From Flavobacterium quisquiliarum (lineage in GTDB: Bacteria > Bacteroidota > Bacteroidia > Flavobacteriales > Flavobacteriaceae): 64,000 nucleotides of DNA. A program made the translations under genes and the position numbers. This document shows positions 52,431 to 61,734 of this stretch, piece by piece. Position 1 is the first letter of the stretch. Each line of letters starts with the position of its first letter. The stretch is from assembly GCF_019308285.1 (NCBI RefSeq), contig NZ_WWEM01000040.1:289971-353970 (forward strand). The letters are read 5' to 3'. The notes under the pieces are model-generated. The model saw only the letters and a list, made by a program, of their open reading frames with translations, ran no database searches and was not told the DNA's origin.

Positions 52431-54968
52431 ATGACACACACCTATACAATATCGGGAATGACTTGCGATGGATGTCGTACAAAAGTAGAAAAAACGTTAA
52501 ATGCTGTAGAGGGAATAAAAGCAAAGGTCTCCTTAGATCCTCCATTGGCAACTATTACAATGGAAAATCATATTGCGACCGAAGAGCTCCAAGAAGCATT
52601 GACTGCGGTTGGAAAGTACACCATTGAAATGACTCAAACCACGCATTCGCACGAAAAAAAAACGGAGAAATCATGCTGTAGCACTGCTGAGAATCATGGA
52701 CACAAACATGATCATAAAACGACAGCCGTACCTCACAATGATGCGGGTGGGAAATATTATTGCCCGATGCATTGTGAAGGTGATAAAATGTATGATAAAG
52801 CAGGAGATTGTCCTGTATGCGGAATGCATTTGGTACAAGAACCTGCTGCTGCCCGGGTTCAGCAGTATACCTGTTCAATGCATCCGGAAGTTATAACCGA
52901 TTCACCAGGTTCATGTCCTATTTGCGGAATGGATCTGGTGCCACTGGAGCCAAGTGAAAACGAAGACCAAAGAATTTACAAGGATTTGGTTAAGAAAATG
53001 AAAATAGCGGTAGTATTTACTGTTCCCATTTTCGCTATAGCTATGATAGAAATGGCTCACAAGAATCCTCTACTACAATTAATGGATGCCTCTAAATGGA
53101 ACTGGGTACAACTTATCTTATCACTTCCTGTTGTCTTTTATGCGTGTTGGATATTTTTTGTACGGGCTTGGAAGTCAATAATTACATGGAACTTAAATAT
53201 GTTTACCCTTATCGGAATTGGTACAGGAGTGGCATTTTTATTTAGTTTGGCAGGAATGTTTTTCCCAGACGTTTTTCCTAGTGAATTTAAGACCGAACAC
53301 GGAACAGTGCTGCTATACTTTGAGGCCACAACGGTTATTCTAACTTTGGTTTTGTTAGGACAATTACTCGAGGCAAGAGCACATAGTCAAACCAGTGGTG
53401 CTATAAAAGAATTATTAAAACTGGCTCCTACCCAAGCTACTTTGGTAATTGATGGCGGTGATAAAATAATCTCAATCCATGATATCAAAAAAGGTAATTT
53501 ATTACGGGTAAAACCCGGAGACAAAATTCCTGTAGACGGGAAGATTACTGATGGTGAAAGCACAGTAGACGAATCGATGATTACCGGCGAACCAATTCCT
53601 GTAGATAAAAAAATAGGTGATATGGTGTCTTCAGGGACTATAAACGGAAACAAATCCTTTATTATGGTTGCCGAAAAAGTTGGTTCGGAAACCTTGCTTT
53701 CGCAAATTATACAAATGGTTAATAATGCAAGTCGTTCCAGAGCACCAATTCAGAAACTAGCCGATAGCATCGCTAAATATTTTGTGCCCATTGTTGTCGT
53801 TATTTCCATTCTTACCTTTTTCATTTGGGCAAAATTTGGTCCGGAACCAGCAATGGTTTATGGATTTATAAATGCTATTGCAGTATTAATAATTGCTTGC
53901 CCTTGTGCATTAGGTTTAGCAACGCCCATGTCTGTAATGGTAGGAGTTGGAAAAGGCGCTCAATCGGGAATTCTGATAAAAAATGCCGAAGCTTTGGAAA
54001 AAATGGACAAAGTAAATGTTCTCATTACGGATAAAACAGGAACAATTACGGAGGGCAAACCTTCGGTAGAAAAAATCGTAGCGCTGCAATATTCAGAAGA
54101 TGAACTGCTGCAATACATAGCGTCTTTAAATCAGTACAGTGAGCATCCTCTTGCGGAGGCTGTAGTGAAATTTGCAAAAGCTAAAAATGTTTCTTTGACC
54201 AAAGTAGATGATTTTGAAAACATCGCCGGAAAAGGAGTTATCGGAACTGCTATTGATAAAAAGATGGCATTAGGGAATAAAAAATTAATGGAGCAAGCAG
54301 GGGCAGCTATTTCTGCCACAATTGAAGAAAAAATTATTGCAGAACAAAAATTAGGAAAAACAGTTTCTTATATCGCTGTAGATAAAAATGTAGTGGGATT
54401 TGTAACGATAACCGATGCTATAAAAGAAACAAGTGCTGCAGCTATAAAAGAATTAATGCGCCAAGGGGTTGAAGTAATCATGCTTACGGGAGATAATGTA
54501 AATACAGCCAAAGCGGTTGCAGACGAATTGCATTTAACCTCTTTTCAGGCAGGTTGTTTACCCGAGGATAAATTAAAAGTAATCGAGAAACTTCAAGCCG
54601 AAGGAAAAATTGTAGCTATGGCGGGAGATGGAATAAATGATGCGCCAGCTTTGGCTCAATCGGACATTGGAATTGCGATGGGAACAGGAACAGATGTTGC
54701 GATCGAAAGCGCCAAGATTACTTTGGTAAAAGGAGATCTGCAAGGAATTGTAAAAGCAAAAAATCTGAGCCACGCTGTAATGAGCAACATCAAGCAAAAC
54801 CTATTCTTTGCTTTTGTATATAATGTCTTAGGCGTACCAGTTGCTGCGGGTGTTTTATATCCATTTTTCGGAATATTACTTTCTCCTATGATTGCTGCCT
54901 TGGCAATGAGTTTTAGTTCGGTATCTGTTATTGTGAATGCATTGCGATTGAGAAGTTTAAAACTCTAA
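52431..54968 (+). CDS. copA: Copper-exporting P1B-1 ATPase (CopA) with HMA and two HMBD modules
   Basis: 845 residues. An N-terminal HMA domain has GMTCDGC (Cys12, Cys15). A His/Cys linker (HSHEKKTEKSCCS, HGHKHDHK) follows, then two HMBD modules (YYCPMHCEGDKMYDKAGDCP; YTCSMHPEVITDSPGSCP) at residues ~105-180. The membrane core has CPC (Cys490-Pro-Cys492), the phosphorylated Asp534 (DKTGTITEG), SEHPLAEAV (HP locus) and GDGINDAP. These features assign Cu(I) export to the periplasm. It is preceded by an 86-bp gap, so a separate promoter is possible. Confidence 0.95.
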   Translation: MTHTYTISGMTCDGCRTKVEKTLNAVEGIKAKVSLDPPLATITMENHIATEELQEALTAVGKYTIEMTQTTHSHEKKTEKSCCSTAENHGHKHDHKTTAVPHNDAGGKYYCPMHCEGDKMYDKAGDCPVCGMHLVQEPAAARVQQYTCSMHPEVITDSPGSCPICGMDLVPLEPSENEDQRIYKDLVKKMKIAVVFTVPIFAIAMIEMAHKNPLLQLMDASKWNWVQLILSLPVVFYACWIFFVRAWKSIITWNLNMFTLIGIGTGVAFLFSLAGMFFPDVFPSEFKTEHGTVLLYFEATTVILTLVLLGQLLEARAHSQTSGAIKELLKLAPTQATLVIDGGDKIISIHDIKKGNLLRVKPGDKIPVDGKITDGESTVDESMITGEPIPVDKKIGDMVSSGTINGNKSFIMVAEKVGSETLLSQIIQMVNNASRSRAPIQKLADSIAKYFVPIVVVISILTFFIWAKFGPEPAMVYGFINAIAVLIIACPCALGLATPMSVMVGVGKGAQSGILIKNAEALEKMDKVNVLITDKTGTITEGKPSVEKIVALQYSEDELLQYIASLNQYSEHPLAEAVVKFAKAKNVSLTKVDDFENIAGKGVIGTAIDKKMALGNKKLMEQAGAAISATIEEKIIAEQKLGKTVSYIAVDKNVVGFVTITDAIKETSAAAIKELMRQGVEVIMLTGDNVNTAKAVADELHLTSFQAGCLPEDKLKVIEKLQAEGKIVAMAGDGINDAPALAQSDIGIAMGTGTDVAIESAKITLVKGDLQGIVKAKNLSHAVMSNIKQNLFFAFVYNVLGVPVAAGVLYPFFGILLSPMIAALAMSFSSVSVIVNALRLRSLKL

Positions 54969-54996
54969 AGAATAAATAATTTTACTATACAAACAA

Positions 54997-56241
54997 ATGA
55001 CCAATCTAGGACAAATTATTCTGCAGTATAAAAACGATAACGAAAGTGTCTATAATACCTGGTTTATAGATAACAACCAACGGTTAAAAGCATTTCGGAC
55101 TATTAGACGCGGTGTTCTGCAAGTCATTGAGGATATTAAAAACAAGAACTTTCCTAATGATTTTAAAGAAAGCAGCTTAGAATTTGTTTTGAGCTGCATA
55201 GCCGAACAAAAACAAGTCTTTGCAGGGGTTTCCCATCCGTTTTATTGGAAACCCAAATTACGTATTCCTGACATCTATGAGAATCAAAACAATAAATTGG
55301 CTTTTGGTCAGTTCCTTGAAAATTGCATCAATGCTAAGTATGAAGAACAGGTTGTAAAAGAAATTATAAAACTAGATGAATTAAAAATTAAAGGATTAGG
55401 GCCTGCTGTTGCCAGTATTTTATATTTCATACACCCAACCTGGTTCCCACCTTTTAACACCGCTATTCTCAATGGTTTTAATTTTCTTTTTAAAGACAAA
55501 AAAAAATTAGGAAGCTGGACTGAGTATCTTAAAATCCGAGAAACTTTATTGAAAACTAATAGTCTACATAAATCACAGCTCTCAAATGATTTGGGTGCCA
55601 TTGCAGGATTGTGTTTTGAAATTGGAACTCAGAAAATGCTGATCGGCAATGATGAATATTTAAGCGAGGCAGAACGTTCAAGATTCGAAAAAAACGTACA
55701 CAAGCGCCAAAAAGAAATACTCGAAGAAAAACTGGAGGAAAATCTTCATAGTGAGATGCAGTACCATTTATTAAAAATTGGAGTTTCATTGGGTTTTGAT
55801 GTCACCCCAGCGAGTAACGACAAAAGCAAATCGTTTGGAGGACAAAATTTTTCATTTATATCAATAAATAAATTTCCCGAACTCCCTACAGACAAGGACA
55901 CACAAAATACTATCAAGCTTATTGATGTACTCTGGTTCGAAAAAGGCACAAACAAGATTATAGGTGCCTTTGAAGTAGAAAAAAGCACTAGTATTTATTC
56001 CGGCATACTTCGCTTGTCTGACCTATATTTTAGTATCTCAAGCGGACATGAAGTTTTTTACATTATTATTCCGGATAACCGGGAAAAAGATGTGGTTCTT
56101 CAGCTTAATAGGCCCGTTATAAAAAACTCAAATATGAATATCAAATATATCCTGTTTTCTGAATTAAGAGCTAATTGTGATGCTATCTGCAAATTTGGAA
56201 CCGACCATTCAATAATGGAAAAAATATCAAAATCAATTTAA
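54997..56241 (+). CDS. Putative restriction-endonuclease-like protein with HhH-like segment, function unknown
   Basis: 414 residues, cytosolic. Residues ~125-165 (IKLDELKIKGLGPAVASILYFIHP, quoted in two parts: LDELKIKGLGPAVAS and ILYFIHP) look like a helix-hairpin-helix DNA-binding element. A charged coiled-coil (KRQKEILEEKLEENLH) follows, then LIDVLWFEKGTNKIIGAFEV and EKSTSIYSG. The Asp of LIDVLW with the ExE of FEVEK gives a BamHI-like D...ExE variant of the PD-(D/E)xK core. It sits 28 bp after copA and 12 bp before the DUF2911 gene, inside the copper operon. Whether it is a restriction enzyme, a repair nuclease or a metal-stress factor is not known. Confidence 0.55.
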   Translation: MTNLGQIILQYKNDNESVYNTWFIDNNQRLKAFRTIRRGVLQVIEDIKNKNFPNDFKESSLEFVLSCIAEQKQVFAGVSHPFYWKPKLRIPDIYENQNNKLAFGQFLENCINAKYEEQVVKEIIKLDELKIKGLGPAVASILYFIHPTWFPPFNTAILNGFNFLFKDKKKLGSWTEYLKIRETLLKTNSLHKSQLSNDLGAIAGLCFEIGTQKMLIGNDEYLSEAERSRFEKNVHKRQKEILEEKLEENLHSEMQYHLLKIGVSLGFDVTPASNDKSKSFGGQNFSFISINKFPELPTDKDTQNTIKLIDVLWFEKGTNKIIGAFEVEKSTSIYSGILRLSDLYFSISSGHEVFYIIIPDNREKDVVLQLNRPVIKNSNMNIKYILFSELRANCDAICKFGTDHSIMEKISKSI

Positions 56242-56253
56242 AATTAACAAAAT

Positions 56254-57126
56254 ATGAAAAAAATAATTCTGCTAAGCTTCATTATTATACAATCGTTATC
56301 AATTTCTGCACAAGAAAAAGTTCAAATTAAACTTACTTCTGCAAGCCCTTCGGCATCATTTCAACAAGAAATCGGAAGCTCAACAGTCAAAATATCCTAT
56401 AGCAGGCCCTTAGTAAGAGGGCGAAAAATATTTGGCGAATTAGTGCCTTTTGGTAAGCTCTGGCGAACAGGCGCCAGCGATTGTACGACCATAAGTACTA
56501 ATGAAGATATCGCTTTTGGAAATAATATTTTGAAAGCAGGAACTTATTCTGTATTCTCAATTCCTTCAGAAAATGAGTGGACTATCATTATCAATAGTGA
56601 TATTACTTTACATGGCGAAACTGGTTATGATGAGAAAAAAGATGTTATGCGTTTTACCGTTCCTACAGAAAAAACGATTGATTTTTACGAAACTTTTACC
56701 ATTGAATTAAATGACATCAACAGTAAAGGAGAAGGCTTCCTTAAAATAGAATGGGAAAATACCATGGTTAAAATACCTATGAAAAGCAAAGCTGACAAAG
56801 AAATTTTAGCTCTAATTGACAAATATATTATTAAAGAAAAAAGTCAAAATGCTACTTTATTGTTTCAGGCAGCAAATTATTATTCAGCCACGGGTAGAGC
56901 AAACAATCAAGCAGTATCGTGGTTAGCTGAAGCTGAAAAATTAGATCCCGAAAATTTTTATTATCCCACTTTAAGACAGAAAGTATCTTTAGAACTGAAG
57001 GATTATCCCAATGCTATTGAGGCAGCAAAAAAAGCCTTAACAATTGCAGAACAGAAAAAAATGAAGGGTACTGAAAAATTAAAAAATCAGATTGAAGAGT
57101 TACAATTATTACTTAAAAGTAAATAA
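56254..57126 (+). CDS. DUF2911 family secreted protein
   Basis: 290 residues with a signal peptide (ILLSFIIIQSLSISAQE). Residues ~25-175 are a DUF2911 domain (SYSRPLVRGRKIFGELVPFG, then KLWRTGASDCTTI, and KAGTYSVFSIP). The C-terminal ~110 residues contain TPR-like helices (SWLAEAEKLDPENFYY). The family is common in Bacteroidota and has no defined function. The gene begins 12 bp after the nuclease-like gene and closes this part of the operon. Confidence 0.88.
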   Translation: MKKIILLSFIIIQSLSISAQEKVQIKLTSASPSASFQQEIGSSTVKISYSRPLVRGRKIFGELVPFGKLWRTGASDCTTISTNEDIAFGNNILKAGTYSVFSIPSENEWTIIINSDITLHGETGYDEKKDVMRFTVPTEKTIDFYETFTIELNDINSKGEGFLKIEWENTMVKIPMKSKADKEILALIDKYIIKEKSQNATLLFQAANYYSATGRANNQAVSWLAEAEKLDPENFYYPTLRQKVSLELKDYPNAIEAAKKALTIAEQKKMKGTEKLKNQIEELQLLLKSK

Positions 57127-57268
57127 ATAATAAGTATTACAATATCACATTGAAAACTACAGAAGCATAAAAATCCTTGCCATTTAAACCGATCCAGTGT
57201 TATAGTAGCATTAGACTTGTTTTGTTCAGGGAAATAGATAAATCTAAATAACTTTTAAAGCTAAAAAT

Positions 57269-57763
57269 ATGAAAATGGAACACGCAACACAGCAGTATTC
57301 AAAAGAGGTAGACTCCAAAATGTACAAAAAATTAGCCATTATGATCGTATTGTCATTTATTTCTATGTACATATTGATGTATTCGATGGTCGATATTTTT
57401 GCTAATGTCATTCCCAATGTAAACCAATTTTACATGGCAGGACTAATGACTATGCCAATGCTCGTAATTGAAATTATTGTTATGGGTCGTATGTATATTA
57501 ATAAAAAATGGAACATAATGTTACTTATAACAGGCAGCCTTATCGCGATCATTTTTTTTTCCTGTATAAGAGAGCAAGCAGCTGTTGGAGATAAACAATT
57601 TTTAAAATCAATGATACCGCACCATGCAGCAGCAATACTAATGGCTCAGAAGGCTTCTCTTCACGATCCTGAAATAAGCCAGCTTGCCAAGGACATTATA
57701 AAAGCACAACAAACTGAAATTGCACAGATGAAGGCCAAGTTAAATGAGATGGAAAAAAAATAA
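57269..57763 (+). CDS. DUF305 membrane protein
   Basis: 164 residues. Three or so predicted transmembrane helices (about residues 25-105) precede a short extracytoplasmic DUF305 part (FLKSMIPHHAAAILMAQKAS), whose HH pair and Met residues are the family hallmark. DUF305 proteins occur repeatedly beside copper oxidases and Cus pumps and probably bind metal. It precedes the multicopper oxidase by 27 bp. Confidence 0.85.
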   Translation: MKMEHATQQYSKEVDSKMYKKLAIMIVLSFISMYILMYSMVDIFANVIPNVNQFYMAGLMTMPMLVIEIIVMGRMYINKKWNIMLLITGSLIAIIFFSCIREQAAVGDKQFLKSMIPHHAAAILMAQKASLHDPEISQLAKDIIKAQQTEIAQMKAKLNEMEKK

Positions 57764-57790
57764 TAGAACACTATTCTTTAAAAAAGCAAT

Positions 57791-60406
57791 ATGAAAAACA
57801 TACTTATAATACTCGTATTTATCATGCTTCCTGTCCTGATTCAAGCCCAGGATATGAAAATGGCAATAGATAAAAAGTCTGTCAAAGAAGAGTCGAATCC
57901 TGCTACCTATACTTGTCCAATGCATCCCGATATCCATGAATCCAAACCAGGAAAATGCCCAAAATGCGGCATGGCATTAGTGAAAGAAAAGTCTAAAATC
58001 ACTAAGCCGAAGGCAGCTGCAAAACCTAAAACTGTAACTGCTGTTAAAGAGGAAATGCCTAAAAAGGCTAAATCTTCCTCTGCGGATAAGATCAATATGC
58101 ATCAGGCGCATAATAAGACAAACATGGAAAAGAAAACAGCGAGCCCCCCAGTAAAAAAAATGATGGTAAATGATGAGCCACCTAAAGTTGTAAGGTACGA
58201 TTTATATGTTCGCGATACGGTGGTAAATTTCTCAGGGAAATCAAAAAGAGCGATAGCGGTAAATGGCCAGATACCAATGCCTACATTAACCTTTACAGAA
58301 GGTGATACCGCAGAAATTTATGTTCATAATGAACTTGACGAAGAAACGTCATTACACTGGCATGGTTTGTTTCTACCCAATAAAGAAGACGGTGTGCCTA
58401 ACCTTACCCAAATGCCGATAAAAGCACACAGTACCTACAAATATTCTTTTCCCATCAGGCAGCATGGGACCCATTGGTACCATAGCCATTCTGGTTTGCA
58501 GGAACAAATAGGAATGTACGGTTCTTTTGTGATGAACAAACGAAGCTCCGATCCAAACTTCAGGGCAGGGATAGATGACCTACCGACAATTCCGATTGTG
58601 CTGAGCGAATGGACCGATATCGACCCGGAGAACGTTCATAGAATGCTGCATAATGCCTCCGATTGGTTTGCAATAAAAAAAGGCACGACCCAAAGTTATG
58701 GCGAAGCTATAAAACAAGGCTATTTAAAAACCAAGGTCCTCAATGAGTGGAAGCGTATGAACGCTATGGATGTAAGCGATGTCTATTATGAGAAATTTTT
58801 AATTAATGGGAAAAACGAAAGCCAGCTTTCGCAGTTCAAAGCCGGTGATAAGGTAAGATTACGCGTCTCTAATGGCGGTGCATCCAGTAATTTTTGGCTT
58901 ACCTATGCCGGAGGCAAAATTACAGTAGTGGCCAGTGATGGTAATGATGTTGAGCCTGTTGAAGTAGACCGTCTACTTATTGCAGTTTCTGAAACTTATG
59001 ACCTTGTTTTAAGCATTCCGGCAGAAAATACATCTTATGAGTTTTTGGCAACACCAGAAGACCGGACAAAATCGGCGTCCCTCTACATTGGAAATGGCAT
59101 CAAACAGCTCACCTCCCCTTTACCCAAACTGAAATACTTTGAAGGGATGCAAATGATGAACGATATGATGAAAATGAACGGAGACCTAAATGATATGGGG
59201 ATGAAGATGTCGCTGAATCAGATGGATATGAACTCGGTAATGTATCCTGAAATTACAGGCCCACAAACAAAAGGAAGTAAAGACATGCCAATGGAGATGG
59301 ACAAAGAAGAAACCAAATTGGATACCCCTGATAAAATGCACGACATGCACAATATGGAAAATAAGTACAATGCCAATGCTCTTGCCGATATTGTGACATT
59401 AAATTATGCGATGCTAAAATCTCCAACAAGCACGGCATTGTCAAAAGATGCTCCAGTGAGGGAGCTCAAATTCGAGCTTACCGGAAATATGAATCGCTAT
59501 GTGTGGAGCCTGGATAACAAGGTCGTTTCCGAAGCTGATAAAATCCTGATCAAGAAAGGAGAAATTTTACGTATCGTCCTGCATAATAATTCAATGATGC
59601 GCCATCCAATGCATTTGCATGGCCATGATTTCAGGGTCATCAATGGGCAAGGTGATTTTGCGCCTTTGAAAAATATCATCGACATCATGCCAATGGAAAC
59701 AGATACTATTGAATTCGCCGCAAGCGAAGATGGCGGCGACTGGTTTTTCCACTGTCATATTCTCTACCATATGATGGCTGGTATGGGCAGAATTTTTTCT
59801 TATGAAAATTCACCTCCAAATCCAGAAATACCAAACCCTAAACTGGCTCAACGAAAATTGTTTGCTGACGACAGAAAATTCCACTTTATGGCAGAAAATG
59901 ATTTTGCCACCAATGGAAATGACGGTGAAGCAATGTATCAAAGTACACGCTGGAGCATTGGAACCGAATGGAGGTTAGGATACAATGACATGCATGGTTA
60001 TGAAACAGAAACACATATTGGTCGATATATTGGAAAAATGCAATGGTTAATGCCTTTTATAGGATTTGACTGGAGATATAGAAGAATGGGAGAAGATATA
60101 CAAGAAAATAATCTTTTTGGACAAACCAATACTAAGGATAAACGTGCAGTGGTAAGTCTAGGGGTTAACTACATCCTACCTATGTTAATAGTAGCACAAG
60201 CTGAAGTTTTTACCGATGGTAAAGTCAGATTACAATTTGAACGTAAAGACATTCCCGTTTCTAAAAGGCTTCGAATGAATTTGATGTGGAATACAGACAA
60301 GGAATATATGGCAGGACTACGCTATATAATTACCAGATGGGGTTCTTTGTCTTCACACTATGACAGTGATATGGGCTTTGGTGCAGGATTTATTTTAAAT
60401 TACTAG
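57791..60406 (+). CDS. Multicopper oxidase with N-terminal HMBD module and C-terminal CopB-like domain
   Basis: 871 residues. A signal peptide (ILVFIMLPVLIQAQ) is followed by an HMBD module (YTCPMHPDIHESKPGKCPKC) and a Lys/Ala-rich linker to ~residue 135. The copper oxidase (~135-675) has ligand motifs HWHGLFLP, HGTHWYHSH, HPMHLHGHDF and HCHILYHMMAGMG and a Met-rich insert (MQMMNDMMKMNGD). The last ~190 residues (MAENDFATNGNDGEAMYQ to the end) form a beta-rich region resembling the outer-membrane CopB/PcoB protein. It would oxidise Cu(I) in the periplasm while anchored to or inserted in the outer membrane. Confidence 0.88.
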   Translation: MKNILIILVFIMLPVLIQAQDMKMAIDKKSVKEESNPATYTCPMHPDIHESKPGKCPKCGMALVKEKSKITKPKAAAKPKTVTAVKEEMPKKAKSSSADKINMHQAHNKTNMEKKTASPPVKKMMVNDEPPKVVRYDLYVRDTVVNFSGKSKRAIAVNGQIPMPTLTFTEGDTAEIYVHNELDEETSLHWHGLFLPNKEDGVPNLTQMPIKAHSTYKYSFPIRQHGTHWYHSHSGLQEQIGMYGSFVMNKRSSDPNFRAGIDDLPTIPIVLSEWTDIDPENVHRMLHNASDWFAIKKGTTQSYGEAIKQGYLKTKVLNEWKRMNAMDVSDVYYEKFLINGKNESQLSQFKAGDKVRLRVSNGGASSNFWLTYAGGKITVVASDGNDVEPVEVDRLLIAVSETYDLVLSIPAENTSYEFLATPEDRTKSASLYIGNGIKQLTSPLPKLKYFEGMQMMNDMMKMNGDLNDMGMKMSLNQMDMNSVMYPEITGPQTKGSKDMPMEMDKEETKLDTPDKMHDMHNMENKYNANALADIVTLNYAMLKSPTSTALSKDAPVRELKFELTGNMNRYVWSLDNKVVSEADKILIKKGEILRIVLHNNSMMRHPMHLHGHDFRVINGQGDFAPLKNIIDIMPMETDTIEFAASEDGGDWFFHCHILYHMMAGMGRIFSYENSPPNPEIPNPKLAQRKLFADDRKFHFMAENDFATNGNDGEAMYQSTRWSIGTEWRLGYNDMHGYETETHIGRYIGKMQWLMPFIGFDWRYRRMGEDIQENNLFGQTNTKDKRAVVSLGVNYILPMLIVAQAEVFTDGKVRLQFERKDIPVSKRLRMNLMWNTDKEYMAGLRYIITRWGSLSSHYDSDMGFGAGFILNY

Positions 60407-60563
60407 CTTATAAGTACAATAGTAAATTATTGTAAGACCAAATTCTAGAATTAAGATTAATCGGTTAATATTGAAGGATATCAATTTTTTTAAATTGTCT
60501 TTCATTTGAACGGTGTGGAAGTCCATTCAAATTAATGATCGAAATTGAACCAGTATGAAAATC

Positions 60564-60601
60564 TAATAATACCAATTTTAAATTTAAAATTGGTATTATT
60601 A
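60564..60601. terminator. 38-bp perfect palindrome, probable terminator or cruciform
   Basis: Arms of 19 bp (60564-60582 and 60583-60601) are exact reverse complements with no loop; key sequences are TAATAATACCAATTTT and its complement. It lies ~160 bp beyond the oxidase stop. A+T richness suits a bidirectional terminator, though the symmetry could also mark a site-specific recombination or binding site. Confidence 0.6.
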
Positions 60602-60847
60602 ATAACAAATAACTGCAAATGCTGAACATCTTTCTAATTATGGGTTGTTCAGTTTGTATTGTATTTATATAATATCAGCTAACGATAAACCATGTAATTA
60701 TTGCTTTATACATTGGTTTGATAAAACTAGCATTCGGGTAACAAACAATATTATAAAACCATATGCATCGAATCTTTTTCTTAGCCGATGCCTTCATCTT
60801 CATAAAAATAAATCTTTATATTTTTTTTTATTTAAATTATTATCGTA

Positions 60848-60859
60848 ATATTGCAATAT
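60848..60859. promoter_or_regulatory. Candidate ArsR operator
   Basis: ATATTGCAATAT is a perfect 12-bp palindrome 12 bp before the arsR start codon, consistent with autorepression by the encoded ArsR. Confidence 0.5.
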
Positions 60860-60871
60860 AAATATAAAACG

Positions 60872-61204
60872 ATGGGAGCAACAAAAACAGATCACTTTAC
60901 AGAAAGCCAGAACGAGCTGGCTGTTTTAGCCAAAGCATTAGGCCATCCTGCGCGTATTGCTATTATGGAATATTTATTAAAAGTGGATGCCTGCATCTGC
61001 GGAGATATTGTAAACGAACTCCCCCTTTCACAGCCGACCGTTTCACAGCATCTGAAAGAATTGAAAAATGCAGGTTTGATTAAAGGAAGCATCGAAGGAA
61101 ACTCGATCTGCTACTGCATCAATGAACCTGGACTGGAAAAGATAAAAGGCTTCTTTCAGCACATATCAGATCATTTGGCAAAAAAGAGAAGCGAATGCTG
61201 CTAA
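60872..61204 (+). CDS. arsR: ArsR-family transcriptional repressor
   Basis: 110 residues from ATG 60872; the frame is open 21 bp upstream but without support. The winged helix contains LAKALGHPARIAIMEYLLKV, then DACICGDIV, the usual place for the ArsR metalloid-binding Cys pair (CxC-type here). The recognition helix (LSQPTVSQHLKELKNAGLI) follows. The C-terminus ends in ECC, possibly a further ligand. It is the first gene of the ars operon and overlaps a frame of the next gene by a few bases. Repression would be relieved by As(III) or Sb(III). Confidence 0.9.
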   Translation: MGATKTDHFTESQNELAVLAKALGHPARIAIMEYLLKVDACICGDIVNELPLSQPTVSQHLKELKNAGLIKGSIEGNSICYCINEPGLEKIKGFFQHISDHLAKKRSECC

Positions 61205-61215
61205 TCTATAAAAAT

Positions 61216-61701
61216 ATGGAAATCAGAAAACTTTCGGACAAACACTGGGATGAGGTAAAAATAATTTACCAAAAAGGGATAGACACCGGCAATGCAACTT
61301 TCCAGACCAGTGCCCCTTCATGGGAAGACTGGGACCAGTCGCATCTTAAGTCCTGCCGGGTTGTGATGCAGGAAGATGGCAAGGTAATTGGATGGGCTGC
61401 CCTTACACCTGTTTCATCACGCTGCGTTTATGCAGGGGTTGCAGAGGTGAGCGTATATGTGGATCCTGCACATTCGGGAAAAGGAATCGGGCTTACCCTT
61501 TTAAAGGAACTTGTACGACAGAGCGAAACTGAAGGAATCTGGACGCTTCAGGCAGGGATCTTTCCTGAGAATACGGCAAGCCTCCGAATCCATGAAAAAG
61601 CAGGTTTCAGAATACTGGGAACAAGAGAAAAAATCGGAAAACAGAATGGTATCTGGAGAGATACTGCGCTTCTTGAAAGAAGAAGCTCCGTTATTAATTA
61701 A
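61216..61701 (+). CDS. arsN1: GNAT acetyltransferase, ArsN1-type
   Basis: 161 residues from ATG 61216, which gives the normal N-terminus (MEIRKLSDKHWDEVKIIYQ); the frame opens seven codons earlier inside arsR. GNAT motifs are CVYAGVAEVSVYVDPAHSGK (motif A start) and GIGLTLLKELV (acetyl-CoA binding). These closely resemble the phosphinothricin/arsinothricin acetyltransferase group. In ars operons such enzymes detoxify the organoarsenical antibiotic arsinothricin. Substrate is inferred from family and location. Confidence 0.8.
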   Translation: MEIRKLSDKHWDEVKIIYQKGIDTGNATFQTSAPSWEDWDQSHLKSCRVVMQEDGKVIGWAALTPVSSRCVYAGVAEVSVYVDPAHSGKGIGLTLLKELVRQSETEGIWTLQAGIFPENTASLRIHEKAGFRILGTREKIGKQNGIWRDTALLERRSSVIN

Positions 61702-61734
61702 TAAAAAATATAGTTTAACTAAATATAAAAAATT

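Larger units (their letters stand above)
60407..60871. other. Intergenic region between copper and arsenic operons
   Basis: 465 bp, A+T-rich. Holds the perfect palindrome at 60564-60601 (terminator candidate) and the ATATTGCAATAT operator candidate at 60848-60859. A rightward open frame at 60645-60848 has no protein character and is not called. Confidence 0.6.

Noticed and set aside
60645..60848. 67-codon open frame between copper and ars operons
   Set aside because: Low-complexity A+T-rich sequence with no start signal or recognisable motif.
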